Assembly (NCBI RefSeq): GCF_026151395.1 | Contig: NZ_JAMQPV010000001.1 | Span: 62,001-126,000 of the forward strand | Length of the DNA: 64,000 nt | Direction of reading: 5' to 3' | DNA from: Leptospira limi | GTDB lineage: Bacteria > Spirochaetota > Leptospiria > Leptospirales > Leptospiraceae | Part shown: positions 55,548 through 64,000 of the stretch, one piece after another | How positions within the stretch are numbered: position 1 is the stretch's first letter | Layout: every line of letters starts with the position of its first letter | Made by a program: the position numbers and the translations under genes | Notes under the pieces: model-generated | What the model was told of the DNA's origin: nothing | Databases searched by the model: none | Seen by the model: the letters and a program-made list of their open reading frames with translations, nothing else

Positions 55548-56651
55548 TTAATCCAAGGGGTCTGGGACCGTTTGTAATACCAATTTATATAGATTTTTTT
55601 GTTCTCTTGAGATCCCAATTTCCCCACTTTGGTGGAGTTTTTTGGTGAACTCGGAAAGTTCTCTCACCCTCGACTCAAATGCCAGACCAATTTTTTTATC
55701 TTCTAGCGCTATATGTGAAAGTAACCAATTTCTAAGATCTTGCACCAAATGTAATCCGACTCGAGGATTTCCCAATTTATATTCATCATTTCTCATTTTG
55801 ATAAAATCAATAAAACGTTTGTGTTGGTTCATGTGTTGCACAACATCCGTATACCGAAAGTAACGCATAATTTTATCTTCCACACCAAAATGATCTTTTG
55901 TATACTCAATTGCTTCTGCGATGACTTTATGAAAAGTTTCACTTGAACCATCACCTAACTTCAAGGAATGATCTAGCTCTACTATCATCTTGAGTAACCA
56001 AATATGTTGTAAATCTATGATGGGAATACCAGTTGATAAATTATAGGTTTTCCAAATATTCCGAATTTCTTGGATCGTATCAATAGTCTGTTCATGTAAA
56101 GGAATGTTTGTGGTATCGATTTGTACAATATTTTGGTAAATCAATAGTTGTTCTTTAGAAACCGGATATTTTCCAGACTTTAATAACTGGACACAATAAG
56201 ATTTTAAATCAAAACTAGACGCTTTAAAAAATTCTGCATAATCTGTATCATCATGTAGAATATGTTGGAACAACCATTTTTTTAGAATCTGTAAAATCCC
56301 AAGTGCAGCCATTTGGCTATTTTTGGCCTCATAGTATTTTTCTGTTAGGCGCTCAGCAAATTTTCTATGTCCGAGTACATGTTCTTTGAAATTTGGATAA
56401 TTGAAATGTTCCAAAATATCCTCTTCCAAAGCAAAATGTTCCGCCACATAATCCAGGGCCTTTCGAAAGGAAGAATGAACATCGATATCTGAATTTGTTT
56501 TTTCGGCCTCTACGATTTCTTCTTCTAACTCTAAAATGATATGCACAAGCCATACATGTTGTAAGTCAATGATGGGAATGCCAAGATGAAAGGGTTCACT
56601 CAACCAAGTGATACGAAGTGAATCAAGATGCGCGGAAGAATCCTTTTGCAT
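55548..56651 (-). CDS. Tandem hemerythrin-domain protein
   Basis: Two hemerythrin domains of about 130 residues are fused. Both start with GIPIIDLQH(V/I)WLL. Domain 1 carries H-x3-E (EHFALEED), EHVLGH and HILHDDTD; domain 2 has DHFGVED, QHMNQH and SHIALED. Each holds the six or seven ligands of an O2/NO-binding di-iron site. Typical bacteriohemerythrins have one domain. The ATG at 56649-56651 has GTGGA upstream; an 8-codon longer TTG reading is open. The region before it (56652-56845) holds only a hairpin. Confidence 0.88.
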   Translation of the reverse strand: MQKDSSAHLDSLRITWLSEPFHLGIPIIDLQHVWLVHIILELEEEIVEAEKTNSDIDVHSSFRKALDYVAEHFALEEDILEHFNYPNFKEHVLGHRKFAERLTEKYYEAKNSQMAALGILQILKKWLFQHILHDDTDYAEFFKASSFDLKSYCVQLLKSGKYPVSKEQLLIYQNIVQIDTTNIPLHEQTIDTIQEIRNIWKTYNLSTGIPIIDLQHIWLLKMIVELDHSLKLGDGSSETFHKVIAEAIEYTKDHFGVEDKIMRYFRYTDVVQHMNQHKRFIDFIKMRNDEYKLGNPRVGLHLVQDLRNWLLSHIALEDKKIGLAFESRVRELSEFTKKLHQSGEIGISREQKNLYKLVLQTVPDPLD

Positions 56652-56790
56652 GATTCCACAAAATTCCGGCACCAAATGTTGTCACGGAAATTGAGGAAAA
56701 TCCTAAGTTGATATTTATCATGATTTTAGAATGAAACAAAATTCCAAATATGGGTATTGGGATTTTTGTCACACGTTGTAAAATATGACG

Positions 56791-56825
56791 ATCATCCCCG
56801 AGAAAAACTCGGGAATGATTTTTGT
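56791..56825 (+). terminator. Strong hairpin with T-run
   Basis: ATCAT-C-CCCGAG pairs with CTCGGG-A-ATGAT around an AAAAA loop, followed by TTTTTGTTTT on the plus strand. No plus-strand gene lies upstream; it may terminate the minus-strand aldehyde dehydrogenase or an unseen small plus-strand RNA. Confidence 0.6.
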
Positions 56826-56845
56826 TTTAAGAAAGTATTTTTGTT

Positions 56846-58321
56846 TTATACAAAAAACTTTGTAGTGAGTTTCACCATAAGTCTCACGAAACCAGAGTAA
56901 GGTGGGTACATCATTTTCGCAATGGAAGCTTTTGGTGTTTGTAAGACAGACCTTTCATGTGAAAATGTTTTGAATCCAAAAATTCCATGGTAACTACCAT
57001 GACCTGAATGGTTCACGCCACCAAATGGTAAGTTTGGATTTATCAAATGTAAAATTACATCGTTGATTACCGCTCCACCTGAACTTGTTCTTCTGAGAAC
57101 ATACTTCGAAGTACTACTTTTCTTTGTAAAAATATACAAAGCCAAAGGTTTTGGTCTTTCATTGATAACGTGGATGGCATTATCTAATGTTTTATAAGTG
57201 ATAATTGGAAGTACTGGTCCAAAAATTTCATCTTCCATTATTTTTGCATCTAACGATACGTTTGTGAGAATTGTAGGTGCTATAAAGTTGTCAGAACTTC
57301 TAACTTCTCCACCGTAAGCAATTTTTGCACCTTTTTTCACTGCATCATCGATATAAGATGAAACTCTCGAAAAGTTTTTTGCATTCACGATACGGCAAAA
57401 ATCTGTACTTGCTGTAAAATTTTCAGGTTTCGATTTAAAGAAACTTTCAGTAGTTTCCTTTGCATGTTTTACAAATTCTTCAATCTTAGATTCCGGAATG
57501 AGTAAATAATCAGGTGCTACACAAGTTTGGCCTGCATTGAGAAATTTACCCCACATAATTCGTTCAGCAGCCACTTTCATGTCAGCATCTTCTGCGATAA
57601 TGGAAGGTGATTTACCACCTAATTCCAATGTAACACTAGTTAAATTTTTGGCAGCCGCAGCCATAACGATTTTTCCGACAGGTGTAGATCCAGTGAAAAA
57701 GATATGATCAAATGGAATTTCAAGTAATGCAGTTGCAACACTCACATCACCTTCAAAAACCGCTACTTCCTCTTCAGAGAATACTTCACCTAACATTAAG
57801 TTAATCACATTTGCTGTGTTGGGAGTAAACTCAGATGGTTTTAGCATTACTGTGTTTCCTGCAGCAATGGCAGCCGCAAGTGGAGCAATCGCTAAGTGGA
57901 ATGGATAATTCCAAGGAGCAATGATGAGACAAACTCCTTTTGGTTCATAAACAATACGACTTGTTGCTCCGAGAAGAGTTGGTGGAGTCATCACATTATT
58001 CGGACGCATCCAATGTTTTACATGTCGAATCGCATCGTTGATTTCAGCAATCGTTGGTAAAATTTCTGTAATGTCTACTTCACCAGCAGATTTTCTAAAG
58101 TCTGAATGAAGTGCTTTTTGGATTTCAGTTTGGTACTTTAAGACAGCTGACTTTAATTTTTTAAGTTTGAGGATTCGAGTTTTAAAGTTCGTCAAACGAA
58201 GTTCGTGTGACTTTTTCTTTTGTGCATTAAAAATACGGTCTATGTCTTTTGGAGTAAAACTTTTGGTTTGAATGACGGCAGTGTTGCTTACATTGGCCGA
58301 GGAAAGAGTAGCTTGGGTCAT
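56846..58321 (-). CDS. Aldehyde dehydrogenase (class 3-like)
   Basis: It oxidises aldehydes with NAD(P). The catalytic Cys is in [10 protein letters not shown], the general base Glu in ELGGKSP, and NYPF and the GSTPVGK cofactor loop are present. The 491 residues and a hydrophobic C-terminal tail ([13 protein letters not shown]) resemble membrane-associated fatty aldehyde dehydrogenases. It is downstream of the cyclase genes by 85 bp. Confidence 0.92.
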   Translation of the reverse strand: MTQATLSSANVSNTAVIQTKSFTPKDIDRIFNAQKKKSHELRLTNFKTRILKLKKLKSAVLKYQTEIQKALHSDFRKSAGEVDITEILPTIAEINDAIRHVKHWMRPNNVMTPPTLLGATSRIVYEPKGVCLIIAPWNYPFHLAIAPLAAAIAAGNTVMLKPSEFTPNTANVINLMLGEVFSEEEVAVFEGDVSVATALLEIPFDHIFFTGSTPVGKIVMAAAAKNLTSVTLELGGKSPSIIAEDADMKVAAERIMWGKFLNAGQTCVAPDYLLIPESKIEEFVKHAKETTESFFKSKPENFTASTDFCRIVNAKNFSRVSSYIDDAVKKGAKIAYGGEVRSSDNFIAPTILTNVSLDAKIMEDEIFGPVLPIITYKTLDNAIHVINERPKPLALYIFTKKSSTSKYVLRRTSSGGAVINDVILHLINPNLPFGGVNHSGHGSYHGIFGFKTFSHERSVLQTPKASIAKMMYPPYSGFVRLMVKLTTKFFV

Positions 58322-58406
58322 GGGAATCTCCGTATTACTGACTCTCGTTCAGTTAGAGAGGAAATTCAAGAACTTTTTCACAATTGAGGGCGATTCTATG
58401 TCTTTT

Positions 58407-60557
58407 TTATGCCAAAAACCCCTTTCCGAAACCAGGTGGAGGCCCATTTTGGATGTATAGTTTTGCCCGTTCTAAATAAAGGTAAGCTGCCTTGTCAGAA
58501 GGATCTTGTTTTAAAACAGAACTAAAACCTGATTCCGCTCCTTTAAAATCACCGTCCCAAAAAAGATTTACACTTTCTTCAAATAGTTCTTTCGTTTGGA
58601 TTTTTAAATGGAATGTTTCCTCTACTCCATCAACTAACACCTGAGCAATTCCAATTAACTTTTGTTTGGCTGGAATTTTAATAAAATCCAATAATCTATG
58701 TGGGTAAGAATCAGGTTCCTTTAATTCCAAAAGAGCATCCAAACTTAAAATGATTTTTGCTCCGTATTTTTTTGTCATCGATTCTAATGAATTGGCAACA
58801 CCCATTGAGTCAGAGAGAACTGCTGATTCAATCCGTTGTTCTTCTCCTACAATCCCAAGCATAAGTTCACCAAAGTGAATACCAACTCCGATTTGGATCT
58901 CACCTACTCGGTGGTTATGACTTTCTGCATTCCATTTAGCAATCATTTTGTGCATTTGGATCGCCGAAGACAATGCATCTTCCGGTTCTTTTTCAAAAAG
59001 TGCAAAGATGGCATCGCCCACATACTTTTCGATAAATCCATTATGAGAACGGATGATAGGACCAACTTGTTTTAGGTAATCATTCAAAAAAAGAAACGTT
59101 TCTTCCGGACTCAATGTTTCCGAAATTGCTGTAAAATCGCGGATATCAGAAGAAAGAACTGACATTTGTTTTACGATGAAATCTCCTCGTTTTACTTTAG
59201 AATCCAATTTTTTTGAAAAAAGTTGGATCAGTCGTAAAGGAACAAATTTCGCATAAACTTTGTTTGATGCTTCAAGACGATTGTTTACATCAATCAATTC
59301 ATTCGTTAGTGTATCCATAGAGGAATAAAAACGCGCATTTCGTCGAGAAAGTAGGATACTTTGAAACAGAAAAAAAACAAATAGTGAAAATGGCATCAGA
59401 GGTTGGGCTTGAAACCAATAATTTCCTGCCATCAAATCATGAGTGGATCCCAACATTAAAATAAGAGATCCATAAAACACCAAACTACTGTCTCGTTTTC
59501 TTTGGCGATAAATTCGAAGGATTACATAAAAGGAACAAATACTAAAAAATAAAATAAAAACTTGGGAAACTATATTGGTTGTAGTAAATATTTTTGGATC
59601 TGTTAGCAAAACAAACAAAACATATGTTATACCAAAACTCCAACAAAACTTTAACATCCAATTTGGAACTTCTGATTTTCCAGGGAACAAACTACGAAGG
59701 TAACTTAAGAAAAAACAAACAAGTAGTGGCGCAGATGTATAATCCAATACCTGCATCCATTTCCAAGAAAAATCAGGAAATGCATACACAATGTAAAAAT
59801 TATCTAACACAACCAATCGTAAACCAGTGAACAAACAAAAAAGTGCAAAAAACAAAGAACTTTTCTCTTCTCTACGAAAGAAAAATACTGTTAGTTGGTA
59901 TAATGCCATCGTAAGCATTGCTCCAAAAACAAAAACTTCACCTGCAGAATAAATTAATGATTCATTCTGGATGACTTCTTTTGTACCAATTTCAATTGGT
60001 TTGCGGTAACCTCCGCGTGCGTGATGGAAATTACTTACAACATAGATGATTTCTTGTTCGTAGGATTCTGGTTGGAATGATACATATTGAATTTGGTATT
60101 TTGGTTTTGCCGAAATTTCATCCATACCAACAACACCAGAACTTGCAATTTTTTGCCGATTGATGTACAACTCATAAGCACTTGTCGCAGGTTGGACTCT
60201 CAAATAGTAACGAATGTTTGGATCAGGCACTTTAACTAACAATCGAAAGCTAGCGTATCCATCTCCACCTTCCCCTTCTGGACGGACAGAATTCCAAGAC
60301 GAGGGAACTTTTACATATGTTTTCTGATTTGATTCAATTTTTTGAAATAAGGAATCTCCATACAATTCATTCCAATAAAATTCCCATTCCCCATTGAGTG
60401 AAATTTTTTTATTAGATTCTACATATACTTCAGGGATTTCTAAATATCCAAGCTTTGCTTCTTTCGCATTACTATAATTACACGAGAACTGGATAACGAT
60501 TAGAAATAGTAACCCAAAGAATGGAAATGACATTGGAATTGGTTTTATTTTTCCCAT
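58407..60557 (-). CDS. 7TM-DISM adenylate/guanylate cyclase, metal-site subunit (C1-like)
   Basis: A lipoprotein-like signal (Cys26) precedes a periplasmic jelly-roll sensor (about 45-190), seven membrane helices (about 205-405), a coiled coil and a class III cyclase domain (about 460-640). A TPR-like end follows. The metal aspartates Asp471 (SSDIRDF) and Asp515 (YVGDAI) are present, as is Lys511. The Asn and Arg that stabilise the transition state are missing: the segment reads SDSMGVANS (Gly586, Ser590). Alone it should be inactive. It overlaps the upstream cyclase gene by 13 bases. Confidence 0.88.
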   Translation of the reverse strand: MGKIKPIPMSFPFFGLLFLIVIQFSCNYSNAKEAKLGYLEIPEVYVESNKKISLNGEWEFYWNELYGDSLFQKIESNQKTYVKVPSSWNSVRPEGEGGDGYASFRLLVKVPDPNIRYYLRVQPATSAYELYINRQKIASSGVVGMDEISAKPKYQIQYVSFQPESYEQEIIYVVSNFHHARGGYRKPIEIGTKEVIQNESLIYSAGEVFVFGAMLTMALYQLTVFFFRREEKSSLFFALFCLFTGLRLVVLDNFYIVYAFPDFSWKWMQVLDYTSAPLLVCFFLSYLRSLFPGKSEVPNWMLKFCWSFGITYVLFVLLTDPKIFTTTNIVSQVFILFFSICSFYVILRIYRQRKRDSSLVFYGSLILMLGSTHDLMAGNYWFQAQPLMPFSLFVFFLFQSILLSRRNARFYSSMDTLTNELIDVNNRLEASNKVYAKFVPLRLIQLFSKKLDSKVKRGDFIVKQMSVLSSDIRDFTAISETLSPEETFLFLNDYLKQVGPIIRSHNGFIEKYVGDAIFALFEKEPEDALSSAIQMHKMIAKWNAESHNHRVGEIQIGVGIHFGELMLGIVGEEQRIESAVLSDSMGVANSLESMTKKYGAKIILSLDALLELKEPDSYPHRLLDFIKIPAKQKLIGIAQVLVDGVEETFHLKIQTKELFEESVNLFWDGDFKGAESGFSSVLKQDPSDKAAYLYLERAKLYIQNGPPPGFGKGFLA

Positions 60558-62659
60558 GCGGATACTCCATCCCAGTCTTCCCCAACACCTGCTGATTGGT
60601 AGTATTCACACCTTTCGATATATATTTGTGCGGCGATGTCATCTGGGTTGTTTGTATGGACTTCTCTAAATCCATTTAAAGCTGATTTAAAATCAGCACG
60701 TTCGTAATCAAAAATCGCTGCTTCAAATTGTTCCCTATAGGCTATTTTCTGATCCGAAATAGAATCGATCCCAGGTATCAATACTTCGGCAATCATAACG
60801 GTTTCTTGTTTGCCTTTTACACGAACAAAATCTAAAATTCGATAAGGAATTGTATCTAAATCCTCATGTAACATCAGTGAGGTTAAACTTACAAGAATCC
60901 TAGCATTGTACTTTTTAGTTAATCCTTGGATACGGCTCGCCAAATTGACAGTATCTGATATCACAGTTGACTCGAGCCTTTCTTCTTCTCCCAAAATTCC
61001 AAGCATCGTATCCCCAGAGTGGATTCCAATCCCTGCATGTAATGGTAAATAACCAAAACCCCTTCTTCTCTCATTGTATTTTTCCAATTCCCATTGGATA
61101 TCTTCTGCAGCTTTGATCGAATTTTGTATCCCGCCATCAAATAATGCCATTATAGCACTTCCAATGTATTTATCGATGAATCCATTGTTTTTGCGGACAC
61201 AAGGTCCTATACGTCCCAAATAGGAATTTGTAAATAAAATTCGGTTTTCAAGTGGAATGGAATAAATGATATCCCAATATTCCCAAATATCCGCGAACAA
61301 AACTGTCATCTCTCGCTCGCTACTGTCACCTAACTTCACTTCCTCGATGCTTTCTTTTCCTAAATGGGTCAAAAAATCTCTTGGTATAAATTTTGCGTAA
61401 AATCGATTTGTTAATATAAACTGCTCGTTAATAGATTCAAATTCTTCTTTCAGGAGAATTTTTTTACGAAAGGTTCTAGCCGTACGAAGTGTTACAATTG
61501 TAGACTGAACTCCAAAAAATAAAAATACTGCAATTTGTGATAATGACGATTCCCCTTCACCTGTGTAAGCGAGAAATACATCATACACAAATCCAAAAAA
61601 TAAAATCAAATACCCTAAAAAGAAAATATGAGAATCGGGTAAACCTTTTGCCACCATTTGGTACAAACGTATTCCAAGAAAAACTGCATACACAATTCCT
61701 AACACTTGGAAGACAACTTCGAATTCTGTATAAAACTCTGGTTTGATGATGAGTCCATATACCAGAATGAATTGTACGAAGGCACTGAAATACCGAATGA
61801 GTTTTGTTTCAATGAATCGCGGGAAAAGTCCATCGACAAACCATAAAAACAAAATTCCCAAAACAAATACGGATGCATACTCAATATAGATAACAAGTTC
61901 CCAAGGTATGTTTGGAAACATCGCATAAATGGTTTTGCTACCTACAAATGGCAATCGAAAGGCAAATACCAAACAAAAGAATCCAAAATAAAATGCCTCT
62001 CTTTGTTTGTTACGATAGAAAAACAAAATAAAATGGTACAATCCAAACATAAACAAGGCACCAGTCAGTGCAATGTCCATTGTACTCTCAGCTAAAATAT
62101 AGTTTTGTACGGTTTCGGCAGTTCCAAAAATTGGTGCATTTGGTAATCCACCTTCCTTGTGATGGAAATTACTGACTTCGATTTTGATTTGGATGTGATC
62201 CTTGGTGACAAAGGTAAAACTTTGTCCTTGTGCAGATGGAATTGTTGTATTTTTATCTTCACCTGGAAATCCAGAGAGCACTACTCGATTAGCTGCAGTT
62301 ATACGAAAACTCGTTCTCACTTCCGGGAGGTATAGCGAATATATTTGTGATTCATTAGGGAGTAAAATATCAAGTATGTAAGTTCCATACCCCTTCCCAT
62401 CGATCATATTCGAACGTAAGGGAACATCATTCCAAAGTGATGGAACCGGGAGAAAAGTATAACTGGCATCAGGTGTCAATTCACCCAGTGTATGAGGATA
62501 AAATTTCCATTCCCCTTGAAGTTTGATAGACTTTCCTGTTTTCCATGGGAAGGAACGAAGGTCGAGTGTACCAGAAGTAACTTCCTTAGAGGGAGTCACA
62601 AGTTGGCATGCCACAGTAAGGAAAACGAGACAAAGTGTGATGCGATTGAAGAGGGTCAT
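60545..62659 (-). CDS. 7TM-DISM adenylate cyclase, Asn/Arg-site subunit (C2-like)
   Basis: The architecture matches the downstream paralogue: signal with Cys18, periplasmic jelly roll, seven membrane helices, and a cyclase domain (about 445-630). It has the transition-state pair Asn572 and Arg576 in SDTVNLASR, Lys497 and Asp457. The second metal aspartate is Ser501 (KYIGSAI), as in the mammalian C2 domain. It is the first gene of the pair, so both subunits are made together. Confidence 0.88.
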   Translation of the reverse strand: MTLFNRITLCLVFLTVACQLVTPSKEVTSGTLDLRSFPWKTGKSIKLQGEWKFYPHTLGELTPDASYTFLPVPSLWNDVPLRSNMIDGKGYGTYILDILLPNESQIYSLYLPEVRTSFRITAANRVVLSGFPGEDKNTTIPSAQGQSFTFVTKDHIQIKIEVSNFHHKEGGLPNAPIFGTAETVQNYILAESTMDIALTGALFMFGLYHFILFFYRNKQREAFYFGFFCLVFAFRLPFVGSKTIYAMFPNIPWELVIYIEYASVFVLGILFLWFVDGLFPRFIETKLIRYFSAFVQFILVYGLIIKPEFYTEFEVVFQVLGIVYAVFLGIRLYQMVAKGLPDSHIFFLGYLILFFGFVYDVFLAYTGEGESSLSQIAVFLFFGVQSTIVTLRTARTFRKKILLKEEFESINEQFILTNRFYAKFIPRDFLTHLGKESIEEVKLGDSSEREMTVLFADIWEYWDIIYSIPLENRILFTNSYLGRIGPCVRKNNGFIDKYIGSAIMALFDGGIQNSIKAAEDIQWELEKYNERRRGFGYLPLHAGIGIHSGDTMLGILGEEERLESTVISDTVNLASRIQGLTKKYNARILVSLTSLMLHEDLDTIPYRILDFVRVKGKQETVMIAEVLIPGIDSISDQKIAYREQFEAAIFDYERADFKSALNGFREVHTNNPDDIAAQIYIERCEYYQSAGVGEDWDGVSAWEK

Positions 62660-62735
62660 CCCTATCCTTCAGAGACATTTCAGACCCTTATTTGGAAAGG
62701 AAGTTTTCAAAATGAAAAAAATAATATTTTTTAGT

Positions 62736-62763
62736 TTGTACGAAGTACTGAGTAAGCTATTAT
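62736..62763 (+). promoter_or_regulatory. Promoter candidate for fliG-like gene
   Basis: TTGTAC (62736) and TATTAT (62758) with a 16-base spacer. The ATG is only nine bases after the -10, so the mRNA could be leaderless; no ribosome site is seen. Confidence 0.5.
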
Positions 62764-62772
62764 GTCTCTTAA

Positions 62773-63954
62773 ATGGCACATTCCTCCGGTCCCAACAAAG
62801 CCGCACTGGCATACCAAATTTTAGGCCAATACTTACCGGATGAAGTGTTCGCCCATCTGACTGATGCCGAAATCGAGTCTCTACTTCTGAAGGTAGAAAC
62901 CAATCCCTCTCCCACAAAAGGCCAAGAAAAGGACATCTTACTCTCGTTCACCCATTTCCTTCAAAAAAAGGGAATCCGTTCGAATGTGGCCCAAGGAAAC
63001 CAACCGTTCCCCGGAGGAGGGAAACCTAACCCTAGCATTTCGCAACAAAATGAGGCAGAATTGCCTACCCTTGGTAGCAAGAATCCAAAGTTCGCAAAAC
63101 CTAACGCTTTAGGGGGAAAAACAACATATTCTGCCGACTACCAAACCCCAAAGGCTAACGTGATTGGTTCTTTTCCAAGTGGCATTCCGACAGGTGGCAA
63201 TCCCGAAACTAACGAACTCTATTCGTTATTAGAAGAGATCCTCAAAGAAGAGGAGAACAAACGATCAGGTCCACTTTGGACTGAGTTGCCAAAATTTTCC
63301 GTTGAGTTGCTCCAAAGTCTGACCCGGGATGAATCTCCCGAAGTAGTGGCAAGGGTTCTCAGTTTTTCGGACCCAGAATCAGCATCGGAAGTCCTTGCCG
63401 AATACCCAGAATCCCATAGAGAAGAGATCATTTTGGCACTTGCCGAGATTGACTTCCACTCAGACAGGGAACGTGACCAACTCGATCGTTTCCTACGCTT
63501 CAAAATGGAACTCATTGAGAAAAAAATGCCGGTTTCCAAGATCCGAAGCCGCAAAGCCAAAACCGCGGGGGAAATTCTCACCAGGCTTCCTTTTTTGCCA
63601 TCTCAAAATTTAATTGAACGAATTCAGAAAAAAAGCCCAGAATATGCCGAAACTATAGTAGAACACTACTTTCGTTTGGAAGACCTCCTTCATTTGGGAA
63701 GGACAAGTCTCACTCGTTTTTTTTCTGAGATCCATCCCCTTGTCATTGCTTGCGCATTGAAAGGTGTTGAGACCGAATTTCGTGACCAAGTGTATTCCAA
63801 TTTGGAATCTTGGCTTGTGAAAGAGATAAAGATCGAATGGGATTCGTTAGGTCCTGTTTCACTGGCAGAGATTGAAGAAGCCCAAAAAGGGATCTTAGAT
63901 CGTTTGCGGGAAGCAATGGATGAAGGCAAAGTGAAACTTTGGAGATTGAAGTAA
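62773..63954 (+). CDS. Divergent FliG-like flagellar switch protein
   Basis: The 393-residue product has a FliG N-domain (AALAYQILGQYLPDEVFAHLTDAEIESLL, residues 10-40), a low-complexity Gly/Pro linker, a middle domain and a C-terminal domain (about 320-393). The FliM-binding EHPQ motif reads ESPE, and of the torque charges, Lys of LKG is kept, but the residues matching R281, D288 and R297 of E. coli are not. It is followed by the fliH-like start. It is probably a paralogue of the motor FliG. Confidence 0.75.
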   Translation: MAHSSGPNKAALAYQILGQYLPDEVFAHLTDAEIESLLLKVETNPSPTKGQEKDILLSFTHFLQKKGIRSNVAQGNQPFPGGGKPNPSISQQNEAELPTLGSKNPKFAKPNALGGKTTYSADYQTPKANVIGSFPSGIPTGGNPETNELYSLLEEILKEEENKRSGPLWTELPKFSVELLQSLTRDESPEVVARVLSFSDPESASEVLAEYPESHREEIILALAEIDFHSDRERDQLDRFLRFKMELIEKKMPVSKIRSRKAKTAGEILTRLPFLPSQNLIERIQKKSPEYAETIVEHYFRLEDLLHLGRTSLTRFFSEIHPLVIACALKGVETEFRDQVYSNLESWLVKEIKIEWDSLGPVSLAEIEEAQKGILDRLREAMDEGKVKLWRLK

Positions 63955-63958
63955 GGAT

Positions 63959-64000
63959 ATGGCAAAACTAGTTTTTAAACCCATTCAAATTGCCGACTTA
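63959..64000 (+). CDS. fliH: FliH-like protein, N-terminal part only
   Basis: Only 14 codons (MAKLVFKPIQIADL) are in the window. The start and its AAGGA site follow the fliG-like stop by four bases. The sequence is like the start of spirochaetal FliH, which regulates the FliI export ATPase. The call relies on this short match and on context. Confidence 0.5.
   Translation, partial: MAKLVFKPIQIADL

Noticed and set aside
62523..62843. 106-codon frame overlapping the fliG-like start
   Set aside because: Overlaps the start of the cyclase gene and the fliG-like gene in another frame; no family match.

Overview
This 64 kb window looks like chromosomal DNA of a spirochaete, most likely a saprophytic Leptospira close to L. 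biflexa. The reasons are the many short-signal lipoproteins with relaxed spirochaetal lipoboxes, a DUF1554 lipoprotein, fliG/fliH-type flagellar genes, two 7TM membrane cyclases, a phasin-like protein, frequent TTG/GTG starts, and AT-rich, tightly packed genes with short intergenic gaps. The genus call is an inference from gene content; there is no rRNA. I saw no tRNA, rRNA, CRISPR array or complete insertion sequence, and no gene-free stretch longer than about 300 bases.

Layout. 1-8.1 kb: a partial metallo-hydrolase, trmB, a three-lipoprotein operon (FecR domain, PEGA domain, TPR/beta-propeller) and rsgA. 8.1-17.5 kb: a membrane histidine kinase, a fatty-acyl desaturase, a conserved membrane protein, tpx, a membrane-anchored Mre11/Rad50-like pair and an AMACR-type CoA transferase. 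17.5-25 kb: a 1419-residue repeat lipoprotein, an alkaline-phosphatase-superfamily 'sulfatase' coupled to a 4-TM transporter, and an alpha/beta hydrolase. 25-30.2 kb: an accessory island with a HepT/MntA toxin-antitoxin pair, a DUF1554 lipoprotein gene with an apparent frameshift in its signal peptide, three small secreted proteins or lipoproteins, and a winged-helix/nucleotidyltransferase pair. A 31-bp direct repeat lies at the toxin end and again about 4 kb away.

30.2-39.6 kb: housekeeping and signalling genes (DUF2071, lpd, a methyltransferase, a degenerate-GGDEF protein, CheX-like, a hydrolase, a FapA-like protein, msrA-mtnA, a phasin). 39.6-43.8 kb: a four-gene operon of sigma factor, unknown protein, CHAT protease and Cys-cluster protein. 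43.9-54 kb: an M23 peptidase, long-chain acyl-CoA ligase, AraC-type membrane regulator, dnaE, and the cobT-cobS-cobC-like cobalamin operon. 54-64 kb: gatB, a tandem hemerythrin, an aldehyde dehydrogenase, two overlapping 7TM adenylate cyclases, and a divergent fliG followed by the start of fliH.

Three points stand out. First, the two overlapping cyclase genes carry complementary active-site losses: one keeps both metal aspartates and lacks the Asn/Arg pair, the other keeps Asn/Arg and lacks one aspartate. This predicts an obligate heterodimer like mammalian C1/C2. Second, the sigma/unknown/CHAT operon resembles the logic of the Craspase Csx30/sigma system without CRISPR, so it may be a protease-gated transcription switch. 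Third, the accessory island shows a broken lipoprotein gene, a toxin-gene remnant and a 21-bp-spaced operator candidate in front of a winged-helix/nucleotidyltransferase pair.
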